A stretch of DNA of 64,000 nucleotides from Quercus robur (lineage: Eukaryota > Streptophyta > Magnoliopsida > Fagales > Fagaceae). Location: NCBI RefSeq assembly GCF_932294415.1, contig NC_065544.1, forward strand, positions 12,499,351 through 12,563,350, given 5' to 3'. The notes beneath the pieces are model-generated. The model made no database searches. It was given only the letters and a program-made list of their open reading frames with translations, and was not told where the DNA came from. The translations under genes were made by a program, and so were the position numbers. Numbering within the stretch: position 1 is the stretch's first letter; every line of letters starts with the position of its first letter. This document shows positions 12,371 to 23,390 of this stretch, one piece after another.

Positions 12371-13535
12371 TATAGTGATGTACAACTTGCATTTTATGAA
12401 TAGAGTGTGCCACTTTTATATGTTTTGCTTTTTGGTGATGCTATGTATGAATATATTTGCTTAACAACTTGCATATTTGTTAGATTTTAGACCCCTGGAA
12501 AACTCAAATTGGTTAACCTAATATAATAGCCAAGCTGTTACTTAGGTCAATTAAGCAGACCTAGGTTAAACAATAATAAATCATATCATACACAACAAAA
12601 AAGTAAATAACACAATGATATAATGATTTACAAAAACCAATGAAATAGTTTAGTTTCAAGGTAAAAATCGAGGGAAGATTTAACCTAAACAATCCACAAG
12701 GCAACAATTCACTAATAGAATGGAAGTTTTTACAATAGACTTAACCCTAAATCTACTGCTACCTTATGAATATGTTGCACACAAATGCTCATGTTTGTGA
12801 TTTTGAGAACCCCACTCAAAGGTTTAGATCATCAATTGTGGTTGATTTCATGTAGCAACTTTAGATCTACTAGTTCTAATGATACGTAGATTGATTTTCG
12901 GTAATGACTTTGAAAATAGTAGGCATAGAACCTTTAGATCTCAAAAGAGAAGCTCCAAAGTCTTTTTAAAAACTTGTCTTAAGGTTTCCTTTAAATACTT
13001 AGTGAAATAGATCTGAAATCCTAATCAATTGATGGGCTTGATGGGCTGTTGGGCTTTAATTAAATTCTACAAATTCATGTCTCGATCGACTGAACCTAGC
13101 ATGTTTCGAAATTCCTGAACTTGCAGCTTCCTTTTTCTTGTGATTTGACTTAAACACCTTGAGCATTGTCTAATATACCTTATAGACTTAGTAATCTATA
13201 CCTAGACAAGTTTATGCTTACAGTTTGACAATTATTCTAACTGTTAGCTAACACTAACACTAACACTTTTAACAATTGGTCTAATATACACTTGGCTAAG
13301 AAACAACTTGGCTAATATATTAGCTTAAACAAACTATGTTTTCCAGTGGTCTAAAATCTAATAATATTATTTTATTTTATATTTATAAATTAGTTTTGAT
13401 AATCAACCAAAGCTCCACTACCAACTTGATAAGATAGATTCCTAATGCTCCTTGACAAGTCAAAATGGCTCTAGGGTTAAGACAAAAAAAACAAGACAAG
13501 TGATAAACAATCCAACTATCCCAGATAACATGAAT
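12371..13535. other. Intergenic, nothing recognised
   Basis: AT-rich DNA without an open frame longer than chance, conserved motif or identifiable repeat. Confidence 0.4.
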
Positions 13536-14100
13536 ATAGGCCTACGGCCCCAAAATAATAAAAAAGTAGGCTCAAAGCCTAGATGGAATAAAAATAGACC
13601 TAAGACTTAGATGGAGAGAACATAAGCCTAAGGCCTCTAGATAATATAAGGATGGGCTTAAGACCCAAACAAAGAACATGACGTAGTTAAAGCCCAAGAA
13701 AAATAAGGATGGGCTAAGGCCCAAACAAAAAATAAGGTGGGCCTAAAAGCCCCTAGACAAACAAGTATGGGTGTAAGGTCCCACGGCAAAACAAGATGGG
13801 CCTAAGCCCCTAAAAAAGACAAGGATGGGCCTGAGGCCCAATCATAGAACAATGATAGACCTAATTCCCCTAAACAAAAACAAAGATGGCCTAAGGCCCT
13901 ACGATAAGACAAGATGAGTCTAACACCTCAAGACAAACAGAGATGGGCCTAAGGCCCAGACATAGAACTAAATGATCCTAAAACCCCTTAGATGAAGGAC
14001 AAAAAATAGACTTAATGTCCCTAAACAAGGTATATATAAGATTTAGGTCTCAAACAAAACTAAAAAACAAGATGGGCACAAGGCCCCATGACAAAACTAG
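13536..14100. repeat. Degenerate palindromic tandem array (GGGCCTAAGGCCC)
   Basis: About sixteen imperfect units of roughly 30-40 bp each contain a version of GATGGGCCTAAGGCCC followed by an A-rich linker such as AAACAAAGACAAG. The core is palindromic, so each unit can form a short hairpin. Units vary in spacing and many cores are eroded. No gene overlaps it. Regions 14101-14500 and 14700-15800 show nothing else. Confidence 0.75.
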
Positions 14101-14652
14101 AAATGAAAGACTTGAATCATCAAACAACTTGAGTTATTAAAAATAAAAAATGGGTCAACATCATCTCCTTCAAGCACCTTATTACACTTGATCATATGCC
14201 TTACTCATACCTGTCCCATCTCTTACTTTTCATGTAATTTAAGACTTCAAAAACCGTCAAGAATATAATATTAGTGATTAGATGTCAACACAAAGACACT
14301 TTGGGCTAAACTAATTATAACTTTCTATATATGGTGAAATTTCCTTTGGAGTGGGTTATCTAGAGTGAGTTTTTCTTTTAAAAAGTCTTGAACTTTTCCT
14401 AGATGGGTTTTTCTTTTAAAGAGTTTTTTAAAACTTTTCCAAATTGACAACCAATTTATATTTTGAGGAACAAATATAAGTGAAACTGAAAGCAACACAT
14501 TCTTCTTAGTTCTTACCCTTCCCCTTGTCCCAGTGCCTTTGTCCAGAGAACTAAATTATATGGGCTGAATGATGAAACCTGCAATTGCCATATCTTTGTG
14601 CAGGATATGTGGTTTCCTAACATAGAATCCTTTATCTTTGAGCTCTTATAAA

Positions 14653-14691
<39 letters not shown>

Positions 14692-15635
14692 CTTTGAGCA
14701 ATAAAGTAAAAATTGAAGACACAAAATAAGGATATATAAAAGAGTCGCCAAAATGTTCCGAGTCTTAACACAAAAAACAAGCTTAAGGGTTTTGCAAGTA
14801 ACTCTGGACTCAACAGGCTTATGTCGAGAACAGATTGGCGACTTTTTCGCTAGGATGCATATCATGTATATCACAGCTCCTGAGAGACTGATCTCCTTAT
14901 GTGTTGGGGTGAGCAATAGGTTTCAGTAAAAGCTCAAAACTTCCTACAGTTCTCAAGCATACTAGTACTGATCTTGTAGGTTTAAACTGCAGCACACAAA
15001 GGGCATTGCAGAATGCAAATTGGATTGCATAAAGATACATTTCTCATGATCTGATTAATAATGTAATAAATAGTAGGAAACATTACTGAGAAATCATCAA
15101 CTTGAGACTGATGAAGTTATGCAATCGCTAATGATTTGCCTATTACATCCCCCCGTCTATAATGTTTTGATCACAAAAGTCTAGAAGACCAACTTAATTT
15201 TATGCTTAAGATTTTAATCTAGACAAGATCCGCTCGATAAAACTTGTCCGTGTTTCCTCAACGCTTAAATGAGTAGCCTTCCCAATCAAAAACAAAGATC
15301 CAATGACCTCATATTTTTGAAGCCGTTTATGGTCTCTCACATGTTGGGCTTGATTGACAGTCTTGTGTTTGGAGACTACTTGCCAAGGCTCATTGATACC
15401 TCTTCACCAATATAAAGCGTACAAACTCATTTCTTTTATTTTTTTATTCGTTTTTTGTTGAGAAGCATTCAAACTTATTTCAATCAAACAGTTATAAGAT
15501 AATAGCATACTACTTAGTTGATGGAGATTAAAAGCAAAACGCTACGAAGTGTAGAAAACATAAAATCTTTCGTCTTTTATGATTGAGCTCATTATATAAC
15601 TTTGCAACTGGTGTTAGCTTCTCCCCCATCAAACA

Positions 15636-15659
15636 CCCCCCCCCCCCCCCCCCCCCCCC
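15636..15659 (+). repeat. Homopolymer C24 tract
   Basis: An uninterrupted run of 24 C followed by A7 lies about 150 bp downstream of the HAD stop codon. A second run of 22 C is at 18741-18762. Both may be length-variable or affected by sequencing error. Confidence 0.9.
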
Positions 15660-15809
15660 AAAAAAAATTGATAGTAGTGTGTGAAAACATGCTACAGAAA
15701 CAAAATTTAGGGGGCACACCAGCTGAAAAATATTTGTCACTAAACTCTAAACTACATGATGGGGAAGAACTTGAACGTGCACGTCATGAATGGAAGAGGC
15801 AGATGACTC

Positions 15810-17372
15810 TCAGCAAGTTGAATTTTCTGAAGTAAGCAAATCTTTTACTGCCATCAAGTCTGGAAGCACAATGGCACCAGATTGCCTCCACTCCTTAGCA
15901 TCTGGTGTCTTGAATCTGTCTAATAGTAATGCATGCATCCCCACACTCTTCGCTGGCAAATAGTCTTTGCGCATGCTGTCCCCAATGTGCAAGGTTTCTT
16001 CTGGTGCAATATTTCCAGCCCTCTCCAGGGCAACCTCATAAATCCTTGGGTCAGGTTTCTCTATACCTTCAATACCAGAGAAGACACCAAAGTCCCATTC
16101 AGATCCCTGAAAAAACATCGGGCTTGACACCATCAGCATTTCTTGTCTATGGCATGCGCATACATGTAAGAATTCAAAGCACTTCATCAAAATGTAAGAG
16201 AATAGAAACACAGAGAGACATTATAAATATCTGCATACAAATGCATATATTGGAAATAAAAAGTTAAAGCCTCTTCACCAAAATTTCTGAGACTCCTTGA
16301 AGTGATGTGCAGTGGTATTAATATAAATCAAGGGAACCAAATGATTTTAGAGTATTGACGCGAGAATATATCAGCCATTCTATCATATATTATGTGGTTT
16401 GTGTGTGTATGCACGCGCAAAAATGTGTGGTTTTACAGTATCATCCCTATGTGTGTGTGCGCGCGCACATGTGCACATCCGTATGTATAGTTTGAAATAT
16501 TACCAGTTAGTAGATTTTCATTCCAATGCTAAATACAATTAGGTCTCTCACCTTAGGAATTTGGGAACCGGAATGCCAAAATAGAATACTTTATTTACCT
16601 TGTTCAAATTCAAGGCTGGAAGAATTACATCCTGATACCGGTACTCCGCATTACTAACAATCCCAACTTTAAGCCCTTGCTCATGCACCCACCTGAGAAA
16701 TGGTTGGGAGTCTGGAAAGATCGAATAAGGAGCAGATGAACCAAATGATGCGTAAATGCGTTTGAAAATTTTCTCAAATGTCTCCTCATCATATTCATAT
16801 CCAGCCTGTTGGCAAAACATGATTCCCATTATAATTTTCTAACAAGGAAAATATAGAGAAGTGCATATTTAGGTAATTTGTGAGCCAAAAACTACTTCTT
16901 TTACACTCAGCATCATCATTGTCACCACATTACATCAGGTTAAGGAGGGTTAATTACCAATAAAAGTTGTCAAAAATCTGAACCATTAAATTCCACATGC
17001 CTTCTTTGGAATAATGTATGTACCAGCATACCATGATGTGCAAGCAATCATTACTACAATAAAAAGCCAAGTCTATAGATACACTGGCTGTGTGCCTGTG
17101 TCGGATTTTCTTACCCTGACAAAGGAGTCTCTTACACAAGTCTTCCACCAAATAATGTTGGGCATTTTTGCTGCATGCCCAAAACAAGGATATGTGCTGG
17201 CCATGTCTTTATATGCCAGTTTGAAGCCCTCATGCATACGTTTGTAGTCAGGGCATGGCAGCCCAACAGATTTGGCGGCCATGCAATAGTAGTCACCCAG
17301 TTGCCCCTTGTAAGCTATCAAGGTACCAGTAACATCCAAAGTGATACAACGCAATTTTGACAACATTGACAT
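15810..17372 (-). CDS. HDHD3-like HAD-superfamily hydrolase
   Basis: Three exons (17115-17372, 16599-16805, 16107-boundary to 15810, i.e. 15810-16106) join in phase 0 at GT-AG sites to give 253 aa. The order of HAD motifs is clear: motif I LDVTGTL with nucleophile D13, motif II IVSN (S137), motif III lysine in EKPDP (K172), and motif IV HIGDSMRKDY (D198, D203). The cap with YYCMAAKSVG and YEYDEETFEKIF follows plant proteins annotated as haloacid dehalogenase-like hydrolase domain-containing protein 3. Motif I has Thr (T15) where many phosphatases have the general-acid Asp, so the reaction cannot be assigned; a phosphatase-like role is inference. No stop or frameshift was seen. The first ATG of exon 1 is preceded by probable 5' UTR. 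Confidence 0.9.
16451..16478. repeat. Alternating purine-pyrimidine tract in HAD intron 2
   Basis: 28 nt strictly alternate purine and pyrimidine (GT, then GC, then AC/AT steps), with further TG/CG-rich stretches at 16396-16425. Such tracts favour Z-DNA in vitro. Any role is speculative. Confidence 0.7.
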
Positions 17373-19860
17373 TGTAGCAGCAGCTTTGAAGCAAATTCTA
17401 AAAATATAACGATCAAAAAAATTGTCTTTTAATGAGCTTTCAGTGTAGCACTTATTGCAAATGGTATGAAGGAAGACCAGTGCTATGGATCAAGCAACTC
17501 CTTCAGTAGTTTCAAGAATCCCTGCAACATTTAACCATTTAGGTATGCAAGTCAGTAAAAACTTTACAGTAAATCTCTATTTTTTAATTGATTAAGTTGT
17601 TCTGCATCAGTGACAAATTATATAAGAGGTGAAGCCTTCTCCATCAAATCATTGGATCTTGGTAAACATGCACTTTCTTTCCAAAATCTTTTATTTTTAT
17701 TTTTTATGGTTCTTCTAGTATCAGTAATATTAATGTGAAAGTCCTTTTTACCCAAGTAGCTCAATGATTCCAAATGGAAAGATATAGTGAGAGAAAAATA
17801 TGGGTTGTACTCAATTCTCCTACTCCTACGCTAATTATATTCACTATCTTTTAATCTCAAATGATACAACTTAAACTGAAAATAACCTTGGACTATATAA
17901 ATAGTTTAGTTTCAACCTTCTAGTCCAATCTCCTACATAAAAGCAGTGACCCCTGGGGTGGGGCTGCTTTCAGTTCCTCAACATTGGTCCTTACAGGATG
18001 CATCAATGTGGTTAATCGCTTTCTTTCACCAACTTCTTATTTCAGCACCCTGTTTCTGACACTAATTAGAGTTCCTTTATTTTTATCACCACTGACCTTT
18101 GCTTGTTAGTTTCTTCACTACCTACTATTTAGAAGATGTATTGAATCTATATATTTTTCCAATAATAGTCCCCAGACTTGTAAATAATCAACCATTTTGA
18201 AATAAAATAATTTTTCTTGTTATAAAGGAATAAAAATAAAATTACATTGTTGGTCATGACAAATTTTTATATTTAGCACAATAAGTAATTTCACTTACTG
18301 AAGACATATTCATATATAACAGTTCCAAGACAGGGATAAAACCAACACATGTAAGCCAGCAACACTAATTCGCTTGTACCCTTTTATAAGCACAGATAAG
18401 TCTAGTTTACCAAAGAATAAGATTGTCATCTTGCCCAATCATCTATGAAACCCTTCATTTTCAACTTAGCTAATTAGGGAAATCAATACCAAGCAAAAGC
18501 AGAAATTTTAAAAACTATGTGGTTCTATAATGTACTTATGAGTTATGACTATGTAACCCATATTAATCAAAAAGAATAATGCAATGAACAAGGCGGCCCT
18601 CAGGTTAGAATTCTATATCAAACTCTCATCGACCTCATAAAACATGCTTTGCTAATCTTTTCAAAGAGTCTCGGATAAGATCCTTGTGCTAAAAGGTTGT
18701 ACCCAATGAACAAGGCAGGCACTCAGCCTTATGCTGCGCGCCCCCCCCCCCCCCCCCCCCCCTCTTCTATAGATTATTAAAGATAGGCTTAACAGAAAAG
18801 AAAGAAGTTACTACCCCATCTAGGCAATTGTCAAACAAAGTTTCTGCAACGCTCTGCTTTAGTAGCAGCATCCTAAAACTTAATTTTAAAAATAAAAATA
18901 AAAATAAAAAAATTGAATACCTTTCTGATCAATAATACAAAAAATGCAGGTATACTAATTACAAAATTATATCCCACGAAGGAACTACAAATCTTCAACT
19001 TGAATCTTGGAATGACAAAAGCCAACCTATCACAATTTTATAGATAACCTCATTAAATTGTGATGCTTTTTTCCGTTCTATGATTAATTTGACTCTCATC
19101 AATACCAAGACTAGTAAACTTTTGTGACATCCAAGTCACCATAACCAATCTGTTGAGTACCAAAATAGCACACACATAACATCTTTCAAACTTCAACAAA
19201 TCTAAATCAAATAAATTAAACAGAACCATCATTCCCATCTTCAAAGAAAACCCAAATCATCCAATAGTATCAAAAAATCAATAAAATATCAACAAAGTTT
19301 CAGACTTTTCTAAACAATGTAGTCTATGTAGATACCAAAGTTCACTTCTTAGTTCTTAGCCGGGTTTGCCAACAACGATAACAGTATTCTAGTACCCCAA
19401 AATAAAAGGCACACTATTACAGAGAAACAAAAGGCTAAGAACAATCAGTTCAGATCCAAATTCCATAGCATTTCAAAGAAAGAACGAAATATCACTGACA
19501 GAAATGAGATAAGAGAAGAGAAAGAGAGCGAGAGAGAGAGAAATGTGACTGTAAGATCAGAAAGTGGGTGACTTTAGCTCAAACAAACGCTGTAACACAT
19601 AAATTTCAAGAGCATGAGAACTTGAATTTGATTGAGAAAAAAGAGATTTTGAGACATACCCAGATGCTGAAATGGACTGGAATCTGAGTGGCTTTGGTGA
19701 AATCTCAGGTTTTTGGAAGTTAGCTTCACCTGCACACACTCATGTGGTCCAAAGTGAAAGGCTTTATTATTAACATTAAATAGAACAAAAAAGAGAGAGA
19801 AACGTTTCGACAAAACAACGATGAGTGTTTTCCTTCATTCCCACGTCTGGGAAAACAAAA
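17373..19860 (-). promoter_or_regulatory. Probable 5' UTR exons, UTR intron and promoter of the HAD gene
   Basis: A likely acceptor (TGTTGCAG followed by GGATTC) ends a UTR exon at 17521. A likely donor (CATCTG, then GGTATGTC) is near 19657, implying a 2.1-kb 5'-UTR intron. Sequence 19667-19860 just upstream of that donor is the module repeated in front of the UGT pseudogene. Stops in all joined frames argue against coding in the first exon. Exon limits are inferred and need transcript data. The intron contains C22 (18741-18762) and otherwise nothing recognisable. Confidence 0.45.
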
Positions 19861-19925
19861 ACAGCAGCAGTTTGTTTGTTTGACTTCTTTTCATTATATT
19901 ATGGGCAGTCCATAGATTTTGAGTG

Positions 19926-19956
<31 letters not shown>

Positions 19957-22108
19957 TTTAGTTCTTATTTTTTTCGGCTTTTCTTTAACTTCCTAATCTT
20001 TTTTTATAATTGCCAACTTAGATCCTTGGTGTATTTTTATTTTTTTAAAATAAAAGTAAAAGTAAAAGCTAAATTTATATTTTACTATTTTAGGGTCTAT
20101 TTGGTAAGTATTTTCAATTTTGTATTTTCAAAACTTGTTTTGGCAATATTTTTGGAATTTTGTTTTCCACCCACCCCAGACCAACATCCTTTTATCATAA
20201 TAAATAAATAATTCAATCAAACATACTTGGCAGAGTTAGGATTTTAGTTTAGGAGAGTAAGATTAAAAAAAATTATAAGCAAAACTAATTTAAAATATAT
20301 TGATTAATATTAATAACAAAAAAATAGTTAATCAAAGTAGTCTGTTCTTTATTCCATATCATTAACATAAACTAGAGCTCGTGCTTAGAGGCTCTTCTAT
20401 TTTTTTGGTAAAGATTAATAATTTGTATTTATTATAATTTGGGATTTCTACTTTTTCCAATCACAAAAAAAAAAAAAAAAAAATGTGGGGTGAGTTTTGT
20501 AGATTGGAGGAGTTTTAAAACTAACAAAAGAGTGATCCTATTTTGTAGGGAGTTAGTGAGTAGAAGTAGGAATTTAAATCAACGTAAAAGTAGGAGTTTA
20601 TTAGAAGTATGAAGGCATTTCAACGTAAAAGTAGGAATTTATTATTTTTGTCAATTTACAATTTTAACTCCATTTTTAAGTTTTAGGTAGGGTTTTTTTT
20701 TCAGTAAAAAAAAAACTAAATTTCTTTTGCCAATTTACTATTTTAACCCCATTTTTAAGTAGTTGGTTAATTAATTTAGAGGTATTTTTGACAAAAAAAA
20801 ATAATAACTAACTTTCTGAATCCTCTTAATATATACAGATAAACAAAAATAATCACTTCATATTTAATAAAAAGTAAAAGATTAATCTAAAGGCATAAAT
20901 TTTAAACATCAAATATGATTCTTTTAAATAAATTAATAAAATCAATTAACGTTAAAATGTTAAAAGTATTGTAAATTAATACCTGCAAAGCTATTTAGGA
21001 TTCAGCTCATTTGAAATCTATTTGGTAGAATACTCTAGGAAATCTAGAGGATCTGAATCTAACTATATATCATATATGCACCCCATTGCCTTAATTGCAA
21101 CTCTATTTCTCTAGTCTTCTAAGTTCTAAGTATTTAAATTTTGGGTCTATAGCAAAAATCCATAATTTAAAATCATGAAAAATTCAAAAGATAAATAAAA
21201 AAAAAATTATGGGTTTTTCTTAGATATAGTATGTGAGTTGTGTTTTGTTATTTTTATTTTTATTATTATTATTATTATTATAGGACACATTGATTTAAGC
21301 CTTTAAACTATTTCTTTTTTAGCCTTGAATTTTTTTTTTTTTTAGAATGAAATAACTTGGATTTGAGTGTCGTAATAAAGTAAAAAAATAAAAAAAATTT
21401 GTGATAAGCCAAAAAGAAAAAAATCTCCTGAAATACGATTGGTATAGTTGAGACTTGAGAAGGGTGAAATTGGATTGGGACGAGGCACAAATCATGAAAT
21501 ACAATTGGTATTGTTTGGACCTTTTCAGTAGGGAGTAACTTTTTTCCTTATTTTAGGTGTTAGTAGCGGGTGTTTCCTTTAAATTAGGGGTTTTTGTTAT
21601 GTGTTAAATTAGGGAGTAACTTGAGATTTTTTAGGAGTTAGGGGCAATTGCCCCCTTGGTAGACATGGAAACATTCCATTCAAATCGGGTTAATCAGGTT
21701 ACAAGTCAAAACATGTCAGGTCAAAACGAGTCATTTTAAACATGTTAAAAACAGGCCAAGATAATCGGATTGGGAGTTGAGTCAGGTCAACCCGTATATT
21801 TTCATATGAAAAAATAATAGTAAAAAAATAAATGTCAATTTTTTAGAGAAAATGAATCAAATTAATTGCACCTAATACCTTTTGTGTTTTTTTCGTCAAG
21901 TGGGCACCTACTATTATTAGAATATTTATGTTCTATTATACATGTAAAAAAAAAAAAAAAACCCAAAAAATATAAAACTTTCCATATCCTTCTAATTCTG
22001 ACAGTTTTGAGTATGACTAAAATTCTTTACAGTCATGATAACAAAATCTTCAATGTTAATAACTCAAAACTAAAATGCTTATGGTTCATATAAAAAAAAT
22101 GCTTATAA
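19861..22108. other. Intergenic, AT-rich, no gene seen
   Basis: Long T runs, short local duplications (for example AACGTAAAAGTAGGA near 20580 and 20630), and a patch at 21660-21800 (CGGGTTAATCAGGTTACAAG) resembling hAT-type interior repeats without identifiable ends. Confidence 0.4.
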
Positions 22109-22113
22109 TTACA

Positions 22114-22891
22114 TGTAGGGACTGGGTTTGAGCCCTTCTTCTGTTAGGTGAGTGGACTCAAGTCCAACTAGCCCAATACAATAAATTTATAGAGAATGGA
22201 TTTAAGAACTAGGCCTTAGTGAGGGTTACAACAACTAGACATGGTTATGAGTGGGTTGAATAACAAGGACTTAGGCTAAAGTATGAAATTCTATCCTCGA
22301 GCATTTCTTCCGAGGAAATTGTTTTTATTTTTTCTTCAGTGCTTAGTTACAAAGGTTTCCAAGATCATGCAAATTGCTCCCGTCTTCTCCTTTTAAATCC
22401 GGATCCCTTTTTCTGAAGGATTTCTCACATTATATATATCCCCTTCCAGTCGATCTTGGCCCTCCATCTGTTAATCATGCAGGTCACTACTCGAGTGCTT
22501 GTCCCATCAGCCACCTTCCCAAACCTTCTGTGAGTTACAGCAACCAAGACCGCACTGTTCAGGGGTCATTTCCTCATTAATGCGGCCAGAACGTTAGTTG
22601 TGGGCATTTAATGCGGAGGTGACAGTTTCTCCTTGAATTGTTCCTACACCATGCTCCTATGGCTGTCCTACAGTACTTGTCCTTTTTCTTAGGACGCTTT
22701 GGGAGGCTGCCGTCGATGGCGTGCCGTTCTTCCCTTCTAGGATCTGGGTTGGCCGAGGACAGGATTGTCCTCGGCGATGTTTCTGGGCCATTTGGCTTTC
22801 TTCATTCGTCCTTGGCCATTTCTTCCTCTTTGGCGTGGGCCTTGGGCTTAGTATAAAGTGGGCCGGGGTTGTCAAATTCTTTGACCCCACA
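22114..22891 (-). repeat. 3' LTR of element 1
   Basis: It reads TGTAGGGACTGGG...GACCCCACA on the plus strand, with TG/CA ends, and matches 33389-34170 in direct orientation. Open frames in it are non-coding shadows. Confidence 0.95.
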
Positions 22892-22906
22892 ATAGCCCCT
22901 CAAAAT
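22892..22906 (-). promoter_or_regulatory. Polypurine tract of element 1
   Basis: On the minus strand GATTTTGAGGGGCTAT directly precedes the 3' LTR, the position of the plus-strand DNA primer. The young element has a comparable GAGGGGGCAAC. Confidence 0.6.
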
Positions 22907-23172
22907 CCTGCTGTCCGGCTCCTCGGACGGAGAGGAGGATTTTGGTGTCCTCGGGCCTTTATCATGGCTTGCCAAGTCTTGTCCTCCATCAGTGCCAAAG
23001 CCTTTTCGCTTGTCCAAGGCATGTTCCTGGTGCTTCGGTATACGGAGCACGCCCTCATTAAATTCTGGCAGCTCTGTGCTCCCCACGTTCAACGGTGTGA
23101 TGGTAATCTAACGGTGGGGATTTTTTTAACTTTATGGGCAGGAAAACCCACATGGTTATTTTTAATTGGAGG

Positions 23173-23180
23173 TATAAATA
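23173..23180 (+). promoter_or_regulatory. TATA box of the antisense gene, element 1
   Basis: TATAAATA lies 281 bp outside the LTR and about 220 bp before the first plausible start of the plus-strand gene. The young element has the same motif in the equivalent place. Confidence 0.5.
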
Positions 23181-23390
23181 CCCGTTTGAACCAATTTGTC
23201 TCTTTACTTTTGCACTCAAGAGTTCTTGCGCACATATCCTGAGTTCAGTCAAATCTCCAGCCAAACTCACGTCTCTTTTCAGCATAAAAAGCCTGTCCGA
23301 GGAGCTTCTCCTCATTTCTGTAAGTTTTCTTTTCTCTCTAACTCCTCTCTTTCTTTCGTCCTTCCCTAAGTCTTTTAGCCGTTTCTAAGG

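Noticed and set aside
13536-14100. CRISPR-like array
   Set aside because: The repeats are degenerate and irregularly spaced, linkers are A-rich rather than unique spacers, and the DNA is plant nuclear.
19825-20211. 128-codon Phe-rich ORF
   Set aside because: Translation of T-rich promoter-side DNA of the HAD gene.
22374-22890. ORFs in the element-1 LTR (and the same in 33652-34200)
   Set aside because: They lie inside LTRs, occur on both strands and have no domain. They are LTR sequence, not genes.
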